Assembly (NCBI RefSeq): GCF_000143535.2 | Contig: NC_037316.1 | Coordinates: 1,674,001 to 1,738,000 of the forward strand | DNA length: 64,000 bases | Origin: Botrytis cinerea B05.10 | Lineage: Eukaryota; Ascomycota; Leotiomycetes; Helotiales; Sclerotiniaceae | Direction: 5' to 3' | Shown here: positions 10,841 through 23,043 of the stretch, one piece after another | Layout of the letters: every line of letters begins with the position of its first letter | Numbering within the stretch: the stretch's first letter is position 1 | The notes under the pieces: generated by a model | Database searches by the model: none | The model's input: only the letters and a program-made list of their open reading frames with translations | Told to the model about the DNA's origin: nothing | Made by a program: the position numbers and the translations under genes

Positions 10841-13409
10841 ATGACGTCTATAATTCGAATGCTTTCGCCTGCTGTTAGTCAATTCCTTCCTTTCGTCTTG
10901 ATGCTGTGGGGGAATGATGCCGGTCTGCTATCACCGCGGAGGAGTTCCGGCGCAGTCAGGGTCGAGGACTTTCTGAATAGTATCATTTACTGACAATTGG
11001 GCTTTTGTACAGACGGACAGGAATGGAAACACAGGTCGAAAAGGTCAAGATGTCGAGCCTGAGCCCGAAATTACTCCACTGGTGAAGATGTTACAGAATG
11101 CAGGTCCCATACGGCCGGACGGAAGTGACAAATTCTTTGGTTTGGAAAATGTATGCTCTTCCTCAAATCTATTCCCCATTGCTTTATACTAACTTCGTGA
11201 AATTAGTTCGGAAATACATGGTTCGTTTTTTGAAATTGATCCCATCTCAACAATACTAATGCATCTCAGTTATGCCAATTCGATTTTACAGGCGCTATAC
11301 TATTCAGTCCCGTTTAGAGAAAATGTTGTTAAATACCCTCCGCATTCCCCTTCTGATACCCCCAATGGACACTTGCCAAAGTTAATTGTTCCAACGAGAG
11401 CTCCGCCACCAAACGGAGTGCCATTATCGACGGCCAAACCGAAAGGCATATCGGCTGCCGAAGCCCTGAAAAGAAGACAAGCCGTGAACTCTGGCCAACC
11501 CGGACCTGGCGCACCAGGTACTCGACCAGAAGATAAGCCAGATTCGCCCGAATACAAGAAGAAACATGCGATGATGACAGGCCCAATATTAGAAATTACC
11601 ACGGAACATGCAAGTTCATATGGCATGGAGGAAACGACTTTTACAGCCTTGAAGGATATATTTGCGGCCATGATATCACATCCCTCTCGGACAGGTGTTG
11701 TAAGCCCCCAAAGGTTCTTGGAAGTTTTCAGAAGAGACAATGAGATGTTTCGGACATCGATGCACCAAGATGCTCACGAATTTTATGGATTGATGCTTAA
11801 TGCAGTTATCAACAACGTCGAAGACAATGCTCGACACTTGAAGGACTCGGTAGCGCTTCAAGAAAAGGAAGGACTTAATGATTCAATGACAGCTGCCGTG
11901 CGATCTGTTGCAGATTCCATGGGCTTGGCAAGTGGAGCGCAATCTCCAGGAACGAAATGGGTTCATGATATATTTGAAGGAAAGATGGTCTCGGAAACGA
12001 AATGCTTAACATGCGAAACTACATCACAGCGCGATGAGACATTCCTGGACCTTTCAATTGATCTGGAGAAAAACTCTTCCGTTACATCTTGCTTGCAAAA
12101 GTTTTCGGCGGAGGAAATGCTATGCGAGAAGAATAAATTCCATTGCGATACCTGCGGTGGTTTACAGGAAGCAGAGAAACGCATGAAGATCAAAACTTTA
12201 CCAAAAGTTTTAGTGCTTCACCTGAAGAGATTCAAGTGGACTGATGATTTGACCCGATTACAAAAGTTATTTTACACTGTCAACTATCCATATCATTTAC
12301 GCATGTTCAACACAACTGATGATGCGGAGGATCCTGATCGACTGTATGAACTTTATGCCGTGGTTGTACATATTGGCACAAACGCCTTTCACGGACACTA
12401 TGTTGCGGTGATCAAGACTGAAGATAGAGGATGGTTACTTTTTGACGACGAGATGGTAGAACCGGTAGATAAAAGTTTTGTACGACAATTCTTTGGGGAT
12501 AAACCAGGACAGGCCTGCGCCTATGTTTTATTTTATCGAGAAACTACAGTGGAGGCCATGCGAAGAGATCAAGAAGCTGAAGGTCTCGATTTAATCGCTT
12601 CCGCTTCTGATGTAGCAGATATTTCATCGGGGCAGCTTCAACAAAATGGCACTTCTCTATCCTCCAACTCGAAACAGGTTTTAGCAACACCCAGCACACC
12701 AATCGAAAGCGATACTAATGGATTTGGATCCCTCGACCATGCATTAACAGCACCTCTGGTAGCCTCTTCTATTTCAGGAAATCCGGTTCCAACTCGAGTT
12801 CCTTCTTCACCTCTTGATACCTTCAAGTCTAAATCTAAAGAAGAAAAGGGACGAGAAAAGAAAGCCGAGAAAGAAGCCGAGAAAGCGGAAAAGTCCCGAA
12901 AGGCTGCTGAAAAGGCCGCTGAAAAGGCTGCCGCCAAAGAGAGAAAGGAAGCTGAAAAGGCAACCAAAGATGCCGAAAAAGCAAGCAAAGTAGCACAAGA
13001 AGCGGAAACCAAAAAGGCTATGGCTCTCAGCAAACAAACGGGAATCGAAGAAATCAAAAGACGACAATCGGAAGCTAATATCCAAAAGGAAAACAATGGG
13101 AATAGCAATGAAAAGAATGACGGAAAGGGATTTGGTAGTTTAAATCTGAATAGAAGTCATAAAGGGAGTAAGAGTATGAGTAGAAAGAGCTTTGGCTTTT
13201 TAAGTAAGAATGGAGAGAAGGAGAAGGAGAAGAATGGGGAAAAGAGTGAAGAAAATAACAATATACCCGAATCGAGCAACAATATGGCGGTTGAAGGAAC
13301 GGCGGGCCCGCAAACACCGGAGAGACATGAGAAGGTTAAAAATGCACGGTTTTCGTTTGGATTGGGACGGAAGAAGAGTAATATGTGGAGTCCGACTGTG
13401 GATAATTAG
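10841..13409 (+). CDS. creB: Deubiquitinating peptidase creB (USP12/46-type, C19)
   Basis: CreB removes ubiquitin from target proteins and in Aspergillus acts with CreC in carbon catabolite repression. The exons are 10841-10873, 11013-11150, 11207-11220 (14 nt) and 11270-13409, giving 774 aa; all introns are GT..AG. Before the Cys box, LVKMLQ and [12 protein letters not shown] match the family. The catalytic Cys62 lies in [13 protein letters not shown], and its codon is split TG|T by intron 3. Zinc-finger pairs CLTC and CDTCG are present. The His box HGHYVAVI has catalytic His438, followed by [12 protein letters not shown]. From about residue 580 there is a long Lys/Glu/Ala-rich coiled coil, as in CreB, then a Ser/Lys-rich tail. 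The first exon (11 codons) joins in phase 0. Family assignment is secure; the exact first exon is slightly less so. Confidence 0.93.
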
Positions 13410-14402
13410 GATGTATCTATCTGACATTTTTGCAGGGGATGATGAGAAGAGAGAGATGAGGGAGATGAGGGAGATGAGGGAGAGGCGTAAGGGGTCGGGG
13501 TCGGGGCTAGGTTGTTTTTCTTGATGTTGATTGAGAAACCTCGAGAAAGAAATGTTTGGATCTCATATGAGACTTGCGATTGGGAATTGGTATGGATATT
13601 GAGTGTGGGAATATATTCGCATGGACGCGCATGGTTGATATTGAACTTTGTTTTATTTATACTTTATATGCTTGCTTGCATGTCTGCACGTATTTGTGCA
13701 TGCATGCTATGGAAAGGAAGGCGAGCATAGGAAAGAGGGGTTTGGGTGAAATAGGAAATGGAATGGGTGGGGAAAAGAATGTGTGGATTTGTTGTCTATG
13801 ATACTTGTATATTCTGTTGATCCTCATATACCTCATATACCATACCTATCTGTTATACATATACTATAAAGTTTTTGGCGAGGCGTGGGTTGAATATACA
13901 GCTAGTCGATGTACGCTTTGTAAATAGCAAGTAGTCAAGAATTGAATATCAGAAATCGAATATCAGACAGTGGAGGCTACAGAGGGTGCCTGATAACATT
14001 GTAATATCTCTTAAAATCCCCCCTTTCCTTCTGATCCTCGAACTCCCCCGTTTCTCCCCTGGCATGACTAAATTTTTAAATACATAAAACGCCAATCATA
14101 TTCAGTTCAGTTCAATTCGGTGGTATACGCGCTTTTGAGTCCTTTCTCTCTTTTTTCTTTCACTGCCCCCTATCTTTGTCGGTAGAGGGACCACTTTTTC
14201 GTCTGAAATTCTCAAAAGTACCCTTTTATTATTACGCTTGATGTCCAATACTCGATCTTCGATGCGCAATCACTTAGTTGTTATTGCACAGTGCCTTCCT
14301 TAATGTCTGTCCTTCATATCCACGTTCTTTGGCGCGCGCATTGGATTGTGGCGGCTTGTCTAGAATGGGATTTTGGATTTGTACATTCGAACTCGAATTG
14401 AA
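13410..14402. other. creB/YOS1 convergent intergenic region
   Basis: This gap lies between two 3' ends. It contains a 10-bp purine tandem GAGATGAGGG (about 13452-13483) just after the creB stop, then T/G-rich sequence that is probably UTR. No gene is seen. Frames in 13512-13801 are low-complexity and not called. Confidence 0.5.
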
Positions 14403-14999
14403 TCATCCTAGGGCTAACTCGTAAATGATGATTACGGAATTGATGCCTATTAGGGGGACTATGAGGGTGTGTTAGCTTGATGTTTTGGTGATTTGCTTGT
14501 CCCTCTTCTCTTTTCTTCTTTGCCTTGGTCCTCCAGATCATACCCCCCCCTGCATCCCTCTCCTCCGCGTGCTCTTCTCCCCTCACCTCCCTGCTCTCCT
14601 CCTCCTCTTCCCTCTGTAGCCCCCTTCAAATCCTGCCACAACATGCCCATCTCCAAGTCCATGAATGCGCAGTGTTACAGCAATAGGATCAGGAGGGAAA
14701 GAAAAATAAAACATACTCCTCATGAGCGTCCTAACACTCGTCATCAAATTCACAAGTTTCGATTTAATACTCGTGTCTGCGCTGTTTCCGCCGAAGGCTG
14801 GTTCGGCGACGGAGTTGGACCATCCGACTATGTGTTTTGTTAGTGGAGAGAATGATGGGCGAGGACCTTGGGTTAGAATGGAGGGATTTGGGGGTAACGC
14901 GGATGGAAGGGGAGACTGACTGCGTGCGAGGAAACGATCCTCCGATAAGATTGCGACGGCGTTGGTGAGAAGAACGATTACTAGAGGGAAGGAGAACAT
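14403..14999 (-). CDS. YOS1: YOS1, small ER-Golgi transport protein (IER3IP1 homologue)
   Basis: Yos1 is a small two-span membrane protein that works with Yip1 and Yif1 in COPII vesicle traffic. The gene is split in three, minus strand: 14999-14921, 14827-14717 and 14458-14403, giving 81 aa, the usual family size. The N-terminal hydrophobic segment MFSFPLVIVLLTNAVAIL leads into the signature SEDRFLARIGW. SVRTLMRIPLIGIN and the terminal IIIYELALG match the conserved family end. Both introns interrupt an ATC Ile codon as A|TC and end in CATAG; intron 1 has a CACTAAC branch site. Without splicing, the frame continues into unrelated Pro-rich sequence, so the gene is easily missed. It is divergent from ALG12, about 600 bp away. 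Confidence 0.92.
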
Positions 15000-15602
15000 G
15001 TCAGTACATAGATGTATGTGTGATATGCAATGCTTCGGATTATATTATACATCGCATGCGCATGTGTCTAGACAAAGAGTGGCATGTATGTATTTGCGCG
15101 CGTGTGGAGAATTGATGGGAGGAGATTGAAGCACATACTATAAATCAGATTTCCGAATATGAAGAACATTGTGAGCGATTCTATGGTTTGCGCTGAGATA
15201 CGATTGTGTTGTTGAGGAGGTGGTTAGATATGGACAAGGCTGTGTAAATGAAGAGGTGAAGTTGTCCAGACAAGCTCGGAATTGTGCACAGACCAGACGA
15301 GGCTGAGGCTGCGTGTCTCTTGAATTGTGATTTCTGTGATGTTGGGGGATTATTTGTTCATATCTTGTTTTCTTCTGGTGGTTTTCGAATTGAGATTATT
15401 TATTGAAGGTTGAGATATCGTACTATGATGGTTCTCTTGAATTTGTAAATAACTACTTTCGCTAGCCAATTTCTCAAGAAGTATATCTTGTAGAAGGAAG
15501 TTGAGTGGGTGAAGCTTGCTCCTCATTTGGAGCTCTCATAGCTCTTGAGGAACAGCCTCGTTCTTTGTTTGCACATAGTCTTTATTTAGAAAGATATATA
15601 AA
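15000..15602. promoter_or_regulatory. YOS1/ALG12 shared divergent promoter region
   Basis: About 600 bp separate the two start codons. No open frame or RNA gene is seen. Both flanking genes act in the ER/secretory pathway, so co-regulation (for example by the unfolded-protein response) is possible. No site was proven. Confidence 0.4.
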
Positions 15603-17617
15603 ATGAAGGGAATAGGTACGCTCATTCTGCCTCTCTTTTTGCTTTATATCTGAGATACTAACCCCCATTAGATATCCTTCTAACCCTCTCCCTTCCTACC
15701 CTAATCCTCGTCCACCTCCTCATAGCTCCCTACACCAAAGTCGAGGAATCTTTCAACATACAAGCCACTCACGATATCCTGACATATGGCCTTCCTATCT
15801 CAAATATATCTTCCACTCTAGACACGTACGATCATACCACCTTTTCTGGGGCCGTACCGAGGACATTTTCCGGAGCACTTTCTCTGGCTGCAGTTTCTAA
15901 ACCCATCATACTGCTTACGCAAGGAAAATATGCACAGGTTATTGTTAGAGGTGTGTTGGGATTGTTCAATGCAGCATGTTTGATTAGATATCGAAATGGG
16001 TTGACCGGGGCTTTTGGGGTGGATGTTGGAAGATGGTATATGGCATTGCAAGTTACGCAATTTCATGTGCTTTATTATGCGTCGAGGACATTGCCGAATA
16101 TGTTTGCATTTGGTCTTAGTAAGTTTTACTTTCTCAGGGTCTTGACAATGAATTGTTAAGAAAATACTGATTTATATGTAGCAACTTTGGCATTCACAGA
16201 ATTTCTTCCGGCAACAGGAGGAAGTAGACCCAGAGTTGGGATACTCCTCTTTGTCTTTGCGGGTGTAGTATTCAGGTCTGAAATTGCCCTGTTACTCTTC
16301 ACACAATTGGCGTATCTACTTGTGTTATCAAGAATATCGTTGAAGACAATCATTCCGGCTGGTATACAGAGTGCTATTTTAGCTCTTGCTGTATCAGTAC
16401 CCATTGATTCATACTTTTGGCAAAAGCCCTTGTGGCCAGAATTAGCCGGATTTTATTTTAATGCTATTCAGGGGAAGTCTTCGGAGTGGGGTACTTCCCC
16501 CTTCTTACATTATTTTACCTCGCTGTTGCCGCGTTTGCTAATGAATCCTTTGATTCTATTGCTATTGCATCCTCTGGCTTTGACTCTTCCAGCAACGAAG
16601 CACACCTCGAAAGATTTAATTGTTCCTTCACTTTTATTCGTTGCAATCTATAGTCTACAACCTCACAAAGAGTCTAGATTTATCATCTATGTTGTTCCAC
16701 CTCTTACTGCTGCAGCTTCTCTCTCAGCTTCATATATATGGACTCGTCGTTCGAAAAGTTGGCTCTATACATTCGGGTCTTTGGCTTTGCTTGGATCCGT
16801 TGCATTGAGTTTCGTGGCTTCATCGGCTATCCTAATGATATCTTCCCTCAACTATCCAGGCGGAGACGCCCTTTCCCAGCTTCATACCCATATCCTCAAG
16901 GATCTCTCAAGGTCTCCCCGTACGCAACGCACGCAAGATAGAAATATTACAATCCATATGGATGTTTTGTCTTGTATGACGGGAATAACCCGTTTCCAAC
17001 AATACCCATCTCTTCCACTGCGTTTCCCACAAAATCAGAATATCACGCTGAACTACGATAAAACAGAAGATTCCCCCGAGTTGGGAGAAGCAGCTTTCTG
17101 GATGAAGTTCGACTATGCGTTGATGGAAGAACCGGGTTTGGCGATTGGCAAATGGGACGTTCTGGATACGGTATTTGCGTATGCAGGTATTGAGATCTTA
17201 AGACCAGGGGATGGGAGCAGTTTCTCGGAGAGGCTGGAAGGGGTTTATAGGGCGAATAATGTTACTATTGGAGAAGAGGGAGAAGCCCCAAGTGCTGAGG
17301 ATGTTAAGAGGATAGAGGAAGGGGGGACGCAAAATGTGGAAAAGAATAGAGAAGGGAAGGGATTTCTTGATCTCAAAACAAAATTGATGTTTGAAGAAAT
17401 GAACAAATTTGGGACATATAATTTGCTTAGGGATGCGGGAAGATTAGTAACAGGTGGGTGGTGGATAGGTCCCAGGATGGAAGGGAGGATTAGGATTCTG
17501 AAGAGAATAGGAGATGAAAAGAATTGGAAGGAGGAGCAGGAGGAGCAGAGAGAAAAGGAGAGACTTAAGGAAGGTGAAAGGGAGACTAGTGAAGGAGTGG
17601 CGACAGGAGCGGAGTGA
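15603..17617 (+). CDS. ALG12: ALG12, dolichyl-P-Man:Man7GlcNAc2-PP-dolichol alpha-1,6-mannosyltransferase
   Basis: This ER-lumen GT22 enzyme adds the eighth mannose to the lipid-linked N-glycan precursor. The exons are 15603-15615 (only 13 nt), 15672-16118 and 16182-17617, giving 631 aa; the introns have TACTAAC or TACTGAT-like branch sites. The first loop carries the GT22 signature PYTKVEESFNIQATHDIL, where the acidic pair is catalytic in the family. RTFSGAL, RTLPNMFAF and the late HKESRFIIYVVPP motif fit ALG12. Many hydrophobic segments cover residues 5-400. The last ~130 residues form an acidic/basic, partly coiled tail rich in Glu, longer than in yeast Alg12. Calling it ALG12 rather than ALG9 or PIG-B rests on overall resemblance. 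Confidence 0.9.
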
Positions 17618-19965
17618 AAGTTGGCGTGATGTGATTCAGGAATTACGTTATTGTATTTATAAGAATAAGATCGAGGAATCTTTTGGAATGGGGAAGCGAT
17701 AGTATATGTGATTTATGTGATTACCACCACTACCTGATCATTGAGGTTTATAGTGACACGCTTTCTACTCGTATTAAGAAATGGTACTCCCAAGTGATGA
17801 CTGGAATAGCGGCACTAACTTTTCGTCACTTTGTCAGTCTCGCTAGCAATCCCCTATTCATTAATACATCGTTGCCACTTTCACTTCATCCGCTTTCATC
17901 GTCAGTGCAGTATAATCTCTACGATAGTTCAGTTCGTACGAGAGAAACAGGTTTCTAGGCTAGAAAGAGAAATGCTGATCTTTTCATGAGATATAATACT
18001 ATTAGTCTATCTCGAAGTTAAGGATTTATAAATTTAATAACAAAATGAAGTAGGTCTTCGACTTTGTGTCTGTACCCATGGAAAATAAAGCAGATGACAC
18101 TACAGACGAGGCTGGCGAATTCAAATAAATCAGCTACTCGACATCCACTTCGCTTTTTCGAGTGTGAGAAATAACCGTCAGGTGGGTACTATAGAGTGTA
18201 TAGAAGAACGATATGCCGTGGTGGCTCGTCGCCATCATCACATTTTGACTGTCATCTTCAACGTCTCGCCGCCGTAGATCTCCCCCATCGTCGTTACTAT
18301 CATGTATTACTGCAACGTGCGTGCCTGTTTTCTAATATCTCAACTCACTGACATGGCAACATATCATGTTGCACCTAGGATCGTGACCTACAATGTATAA
18401 AAGGTGGTTCTTGTGCAGAAAGAAGCCTTGAAATTTTCTGCCCCCGTCTGTTTTTCAAATATGCTCAGCACTTCAAAGCCAACTATGGTATCAATCTATA
18501 CTTCCTACCCAGTTGAGACGAGGGAGAGTCTTGGAATTAGAAGGGGGGTGATGATTATGATAAAGAAATAGACCCATTGATTAACGGTCGAATTGATCTC
18601 AATCTTTGGATATTTCTTGGAACAAGCGCACGCTTCACGTATAATTTACCCAAGCATGCCCGTCCTCTTTGCCTAGTGTTTTAATAAAACATACTGAGTT
18701 GTTTTGCAAGCACGACGCGTCAATGAACCACATAGACCATCGAGAGAATGTCGTGTCGGACCAGTGACCATGATACCCCAGCCTGTGGCATCATAATTCC
18801 AAGGACCAGTTACGGTGTGACTGCAATTACCAAGAATAACAACCAAGTAGCAATGCAAACGACAGAACAACAGCATCTAAATTGTGACTTTCTCGGGTCG
18901 TGTTGAGGGGGAGTTTGACGTATTCGCCGCCTCACAGCATTTCAATAAAGCTTATACCAAGATCTACCAGTTCTGACAGCCATAGTGACATTTCTGGAGC
19001 TACTGCCAAATACGTTGTCACCATTCCAAGATGGCAGAGGTGTTGCTGGTCTTTAAGGAAACCAATACTCACTCCTTTTACATGCACATAAATTGTAAAA
19101 CAAACAATACACACAACTTCGCTGCAGTGTATTGCCCGAAATTTACAAGTAGCACACCAAGCTATCAGCCATGAGTAGTTAATCTCAACCCCAGGATCCA
19201 TGTGTGGCAATTGTAAACCTCTATGGGTCCTTCCATGGATATGCCATTCACAGGAAGATAATAGCCAGCAATTGATTCAATGGTACAAAGAATAGCGGAA
19301 AGGAAACGTATATATCGTTATCCGTAGTGATAGTGATGATGATACTGTATCTATGTTTGTCAATGTTTTCCTCTTATCACTATCAACTGAACAATGTTCT
19401 TACATGTATATTATTGTTGTCACACATCTCTCAAATTTCAGCTGATATGCAGCTAACTATCTCATTCCACCAATGAGCATCATGTTCCTTCTCTTGAAGA
19501 AGTCCAGAGAGAATTATAGTTTGCAAAGTTTATATTGCGAGAACATGTGGGAACCAACAGCAATTGATCTATGGTACCGAAAAAGGGGAGGCTAGGACGA
19601 CTTTGTGTATTATTTTCGAGCCACGCATTGGGAGAAAGTAGAGGCGAAGCGGAATTGCACGCAAATAACGAATGAATAGCCGAGCTCCTCCACTGGAAGG
19701 ACGATCATTCATTAAAGTTCTTGGGTGACTTTAGGACCAGAGCTGACGATAGCATGGAAGCAAACCGAAGCAAATAAACACAGTTGCAACATCAAAATCC
19801 CATGGTAACACCCCAAGCACAACATTCAAACACGAGACATCAAAAAACCAATTTCCAACTTTTATTGCATTGGTATTAATGCATTGGCACAAAAGGGAAT
19901 CTCATTTAACTCGGCTCCCAAAAGAGTCGCGAGTCGTTCGACTAGTCTACATATTCACAAACCCT
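17618..19965. other. ALG12/ATP3 convergent interval
   Basis: This 2.3-kb gap has no recognised gene. A consensus TATAAAAG lies at 18396-18403 on the plus strand, about 60 bp before an ATG (18461) that opens only a 36-codon frame, so it may be an orphan promoter or gene relic. Weak minus-strand frames lie at 18673-18876 and 18932-19210. The last ~100 bp are the ATP3 3' UTR. Confidence 0.45.
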
Positions 19966-21074
19966 CTATTCTTCTGAAGCAGCAGCACCAGTAATAATTT
20001 CAACCAATTCACCAGTAATGACGGCTTGACGGGTTCTGTTGAAGAGAATTTGGTACTTGGTGATCATGTCACCGGCGTTCTTGGAAGCATTCTGACATTG
20101 TTTAGTAAATTATATCAATATGTGAAGGATAGAAAAACTTACGTCCATAGCATTACGACGGGCAGATTGTTCACAGGCATGTCCCTCAGCAAGGGCCCAG
20201 AAGAGGGAGTTGGCGAGAGCATATTCACGGAGGTTACCAAGGGTCTCATCTTCGATCTCGAATGCGGAGAAGTTGGCTGTTTGAATATGTCAGCACTATC
20301 CTACACATTAATCCAAATTTAAACAAAACTTACGGGAGTTGGCAATAGCCTCCTCGGAGAAAGCCTCGATTGGGGTGGCCTCGTAACTTGTAGCGTTGAT
20401 GAACTTGTTGTAAACAATTTGAACGGAGGAGTAGTCAGTTGGCAAGAGAACGATTTGATCCGCGATAGCTTGAGCATCTGCGAATGTAGGGACATCCTTT
20501 CCAACACCAGCAAAGCTCATGACAATGTTCTTTCCACTGGAACGACTGAGTTGAGCCTTGCACTTCTCACCCAAAACAACGATGTCGGCATTTGAGTCTG
20601 CTGCCAACATTCTGCGGACTTGCTTGGACAAACCGGAATGGATACCACCGCAAAGACCCTTGTCTGAACTGGCGACAACAATCAATCTCTTCTTGTCACT
20701 CTCCAAGGCCTTGGTCTCGGCATGCTCGAAAACGCTGTTGGAGCTCTCTCCGTAGGATCGGGACTCTCGCATAGCCTTTTGTGCTCGGGTAAGCTTGGTG
20801 GATGCAACGATCTTCATGGTGTTTGTAATTTTCTCGATGTTGCGAATGGACTTTAATCTGTCCTCGATTTCACGGAGGGTCGCATATCCGGCAGCTTGAG
20901 GGGCAACTGGTCTGCAGGCCCAATATCATCAGCCTCCATATCCTGCACTATTTTTCTCATGTCCCAGACCCCGCTATAGTAGTCCCATCTCTATCACTTC
21001 ATCAGGAAGAAGTCTTACCTGGAGGAAGCCGCGACGGCTGCTCGCAGAGCGGGTCTGGCAGTTCTCGAAAGCAT
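19966..21074 (-). CDS. ATP3: ATP3, F1Fo-ATP synthase subunit gamma, mitochondrial
   Basis: This is the central rotor stalk of mitochondrial F1-ATPase. There are four exons on the minus strand: 21074-21019, 20911-20334, 20276-20143 and 20091-19966, giving 297 aa, the normal length; all introns are GT..AG with 51-107 bp. The N-terminus [16 protein letters not shown] is a mitochondrial presequence. [20 protein letters not shown] and [13 protein letters not shown] form the N-terminal coiled helix, and [11 protein letters not shown] is the classic gamma motif. The C-terminal helix holds [16 protein letters not shown] and the near-invariant [19 protein letters not shown]. It overlaps no neighbour. 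A CACGTG lies about 155 bp upstream of the start (21229-21234). Confidence 0.97.
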
Positions 21075-21549
21075 CTTGAAAACTAAAAGAACGGTACCAA
21101 CTAATTCAATATCGAGGCTTAAATGACCACGATTACGTTAGGAATCAATTGACTGTTGCAATTCGAAATCGGTATTTCGGCTGGAATTCGTCGTTCAACG
21201 GGAAAAGCTTCAGAGTGCGCTAGTAGATCACGTGTTTGTAAGTGGGCAATATGATTGTGTTATTTTGCTCGGGGAAAGCCGGAATTTATTTTGTTCAATT
21301 TTATATGTCGACAACATGAAGCCATCGCAAATTGAAGATGGCATAGGCGATTTGCAAAAATTTGGAGAACGATTGAATCGGTGCATAAGAAGGCGGCAGA
21401 AGTCTAGCTGGTCCTGTTGCAAGTCCATAAATGCTAATGTTGACACCACAAATGTTGTCTTCACAATGAATGAGTACGGGATTTAGATCACAACTCTGGC
21501 ATTGATTCTTCTGTCCTGTCATTCTCAGACTATTCCCTAGAGCTAGCTG

Positions 21550-22381
21550 TCATACGGTGATTTGTGGTGGTAAGGACGCGCATGGTGTAATACTTCGACA
21601 GGAAAGACAGGAATGATAGGAATGACAGGAATGACAGGAATACAGCTCATCATTTTTTGTCCTTCTCCAGAAGTCTTCATTTTGGCAATCCTCACATGTT
21701 TGATTAAGCATATTCGAAGCCATGGGGTGGACCACAAAGAGTTTTCGGATACCCGCAGTGGTGCTCAACCTCCAACAGCCAGCCTCATCATGCAAGTGAT
21801 CCGATTGGTATTCTCGGGCACCCTTCAGAGTGGGATAATTCGAGTTATTCATCCAGTATTGAACAGTCGAAAGAGATGCATCGGCGATGCATCTTACGGT
21901 ACTATGTTGCTTGAACGATGAGTTGTAGGGCGAAGGAAAGAACTCAGCATTGCCGGTACTCGGGTCCAAGTTATTGTGGAGGAAATGCTGGCATTATTTT
22001 CAAACATGGAGACTTCACGATACAGACATTGATCTACGTTGTTTGAGGTACTATCAGCTGGAGACTTGACATAGCCCTATAGATCCTCGCCCTCTTGGCA
22101 TTGGACCTGCATCGACTCTTCAACTGTCAAGATACGGTAAGATGACTCTGGCGTGCCGTTACTTTTCAACTTGGAGTACAATACTGTAAGGATAGCAAGA
22201 TGGGCACATTAAAATGGAGTGGATACACTAGTTGTCCATGCTGAGTCAAATATTCTTGCAGCTCTTCAAAAGAGTACTTGGTAGACCCGCTCACATGTTC
22301 AAATCCTAGATATTGTACAAGATTCTTGGAAAGTTTGGCATCTGTCTCATGGTTCTTGAAGCCACGTGAAAAGGGCATCAA
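21550..22381 (-). pseudogene. Coding-like but interrupted minus-strand segments
   Basis: Two blocks read like protein on the minus strand. One starts at an ATG at 22378 (PFSRGFKNHETDAKLSKN, then FEELQEYLTQHG) and is open to 22166. The other runs from about 21980 to 21550 (HFLHNNLDPSTGNAEFFPS, then IRKLFVVHPMASNMLNQT). Between them lies SYRILTVEESMQVQCQEG in yet another frame. No single GT..AG model that I tried joins all three. The 3' end runs into a 10-bp tandem (21599-21644), which gives a SCHSCHSYHSC stretch. It may be a decayed gene or a gene with introns I failed to place. The family is not recognised. Confidence 0.25.
21599..21644. repeat. 10-bp GACAGGAATG tandem
   Basis: There are about four imperfect copies of GACAGGAATG/GATAGGAATG in a row. 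Confidence 0.8.
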
Positions 22382-22692
22382 GAGTCAGCACCCGCTCTCT
22401 GTAGAAAGCCTTGAAATAATACCTACCAATTACAGTGAACATCACACATTGTCAAGCAGAAGTAAAAAGTTCCCAACTGACTGGAGTCAACAATGGCCCA
22501 TGCGGACCGGCTGATCGGGTTGAACAGCCAGCCTCGAGCCAGCCACTAATTTAATGGCGCGATGGAGGCAGGTGTCTCGCTGCTCGAGTACATAAACAGA
22601 GTTGGTATAACTATAACAACAGTAAACGGATGTATCAATCAAGGTCCAAGGACATTCGTTTCGCGGGTGAGTTTGTGAACTGTACTGTGCTC

Positions 22693-22718
22693 TACCGTAC
22701 CGTACCGTACCGTACTGT
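22693..22718. repeat. 5-bp GTACC tandem
   Basis: There are five near-perfect CGTAC units, about 700 bp upstream of TOP1. Confidence 0.8.
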
Positions 22719-23037
22719 ATTAGTAAGCTTTATTTCATTGCGGTCTTCTACTGATTGTATGGCATTGTTCCGACGAGCTGCAGTGCCACGTGACCACCAC
22801 TCCGTCCGCAAAAAGCTCATGTACCTTTCTGACCCTTGCTTCTCTCTGTTCGAGAAGTTGGGACGGTGGCGGCCAATAAGCGCTCTGGACTCTCCTGCAG
22901 AGTGAATTTACCTCGTCCGTCTACCCTTTTTCACTGCTTACCTACCTGAGCCTACCTGGCATCTATACCTGCCTCGTCTAGTCCCTACAATTCATACTAG
23001 AACGGTGCCTCGAGGCGATCGAAAGAAACACCGTAAA

Positions 23038-23043
23038 CACGTG
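23038..23043. promoter_or_regulatory. CACGTG element upstream of TOP1
   Basis: A palindromic E-box in the context AACACGTGATC lies 375 bp before the TOP1 ATG. The same core is found upstream of MED14, ATP3 and COQ6. The binding factor is unknown; a Cbf1/bHLH type is inference. Confidence 0.4.

Noticed and set aside
12638..13108. 156-codon frame antisense to creB
   Set aside because: It mirrors the Lys/Glu coiled-coil coding region (Phe/Ser/Ala-rich), a shadow of the real gene.
14314..14662. Open frames over the YOS1 3' region
   Set aside because: Low-complexity Gly/Arg/Glu translations; the spliced YOS1 model explains the region.
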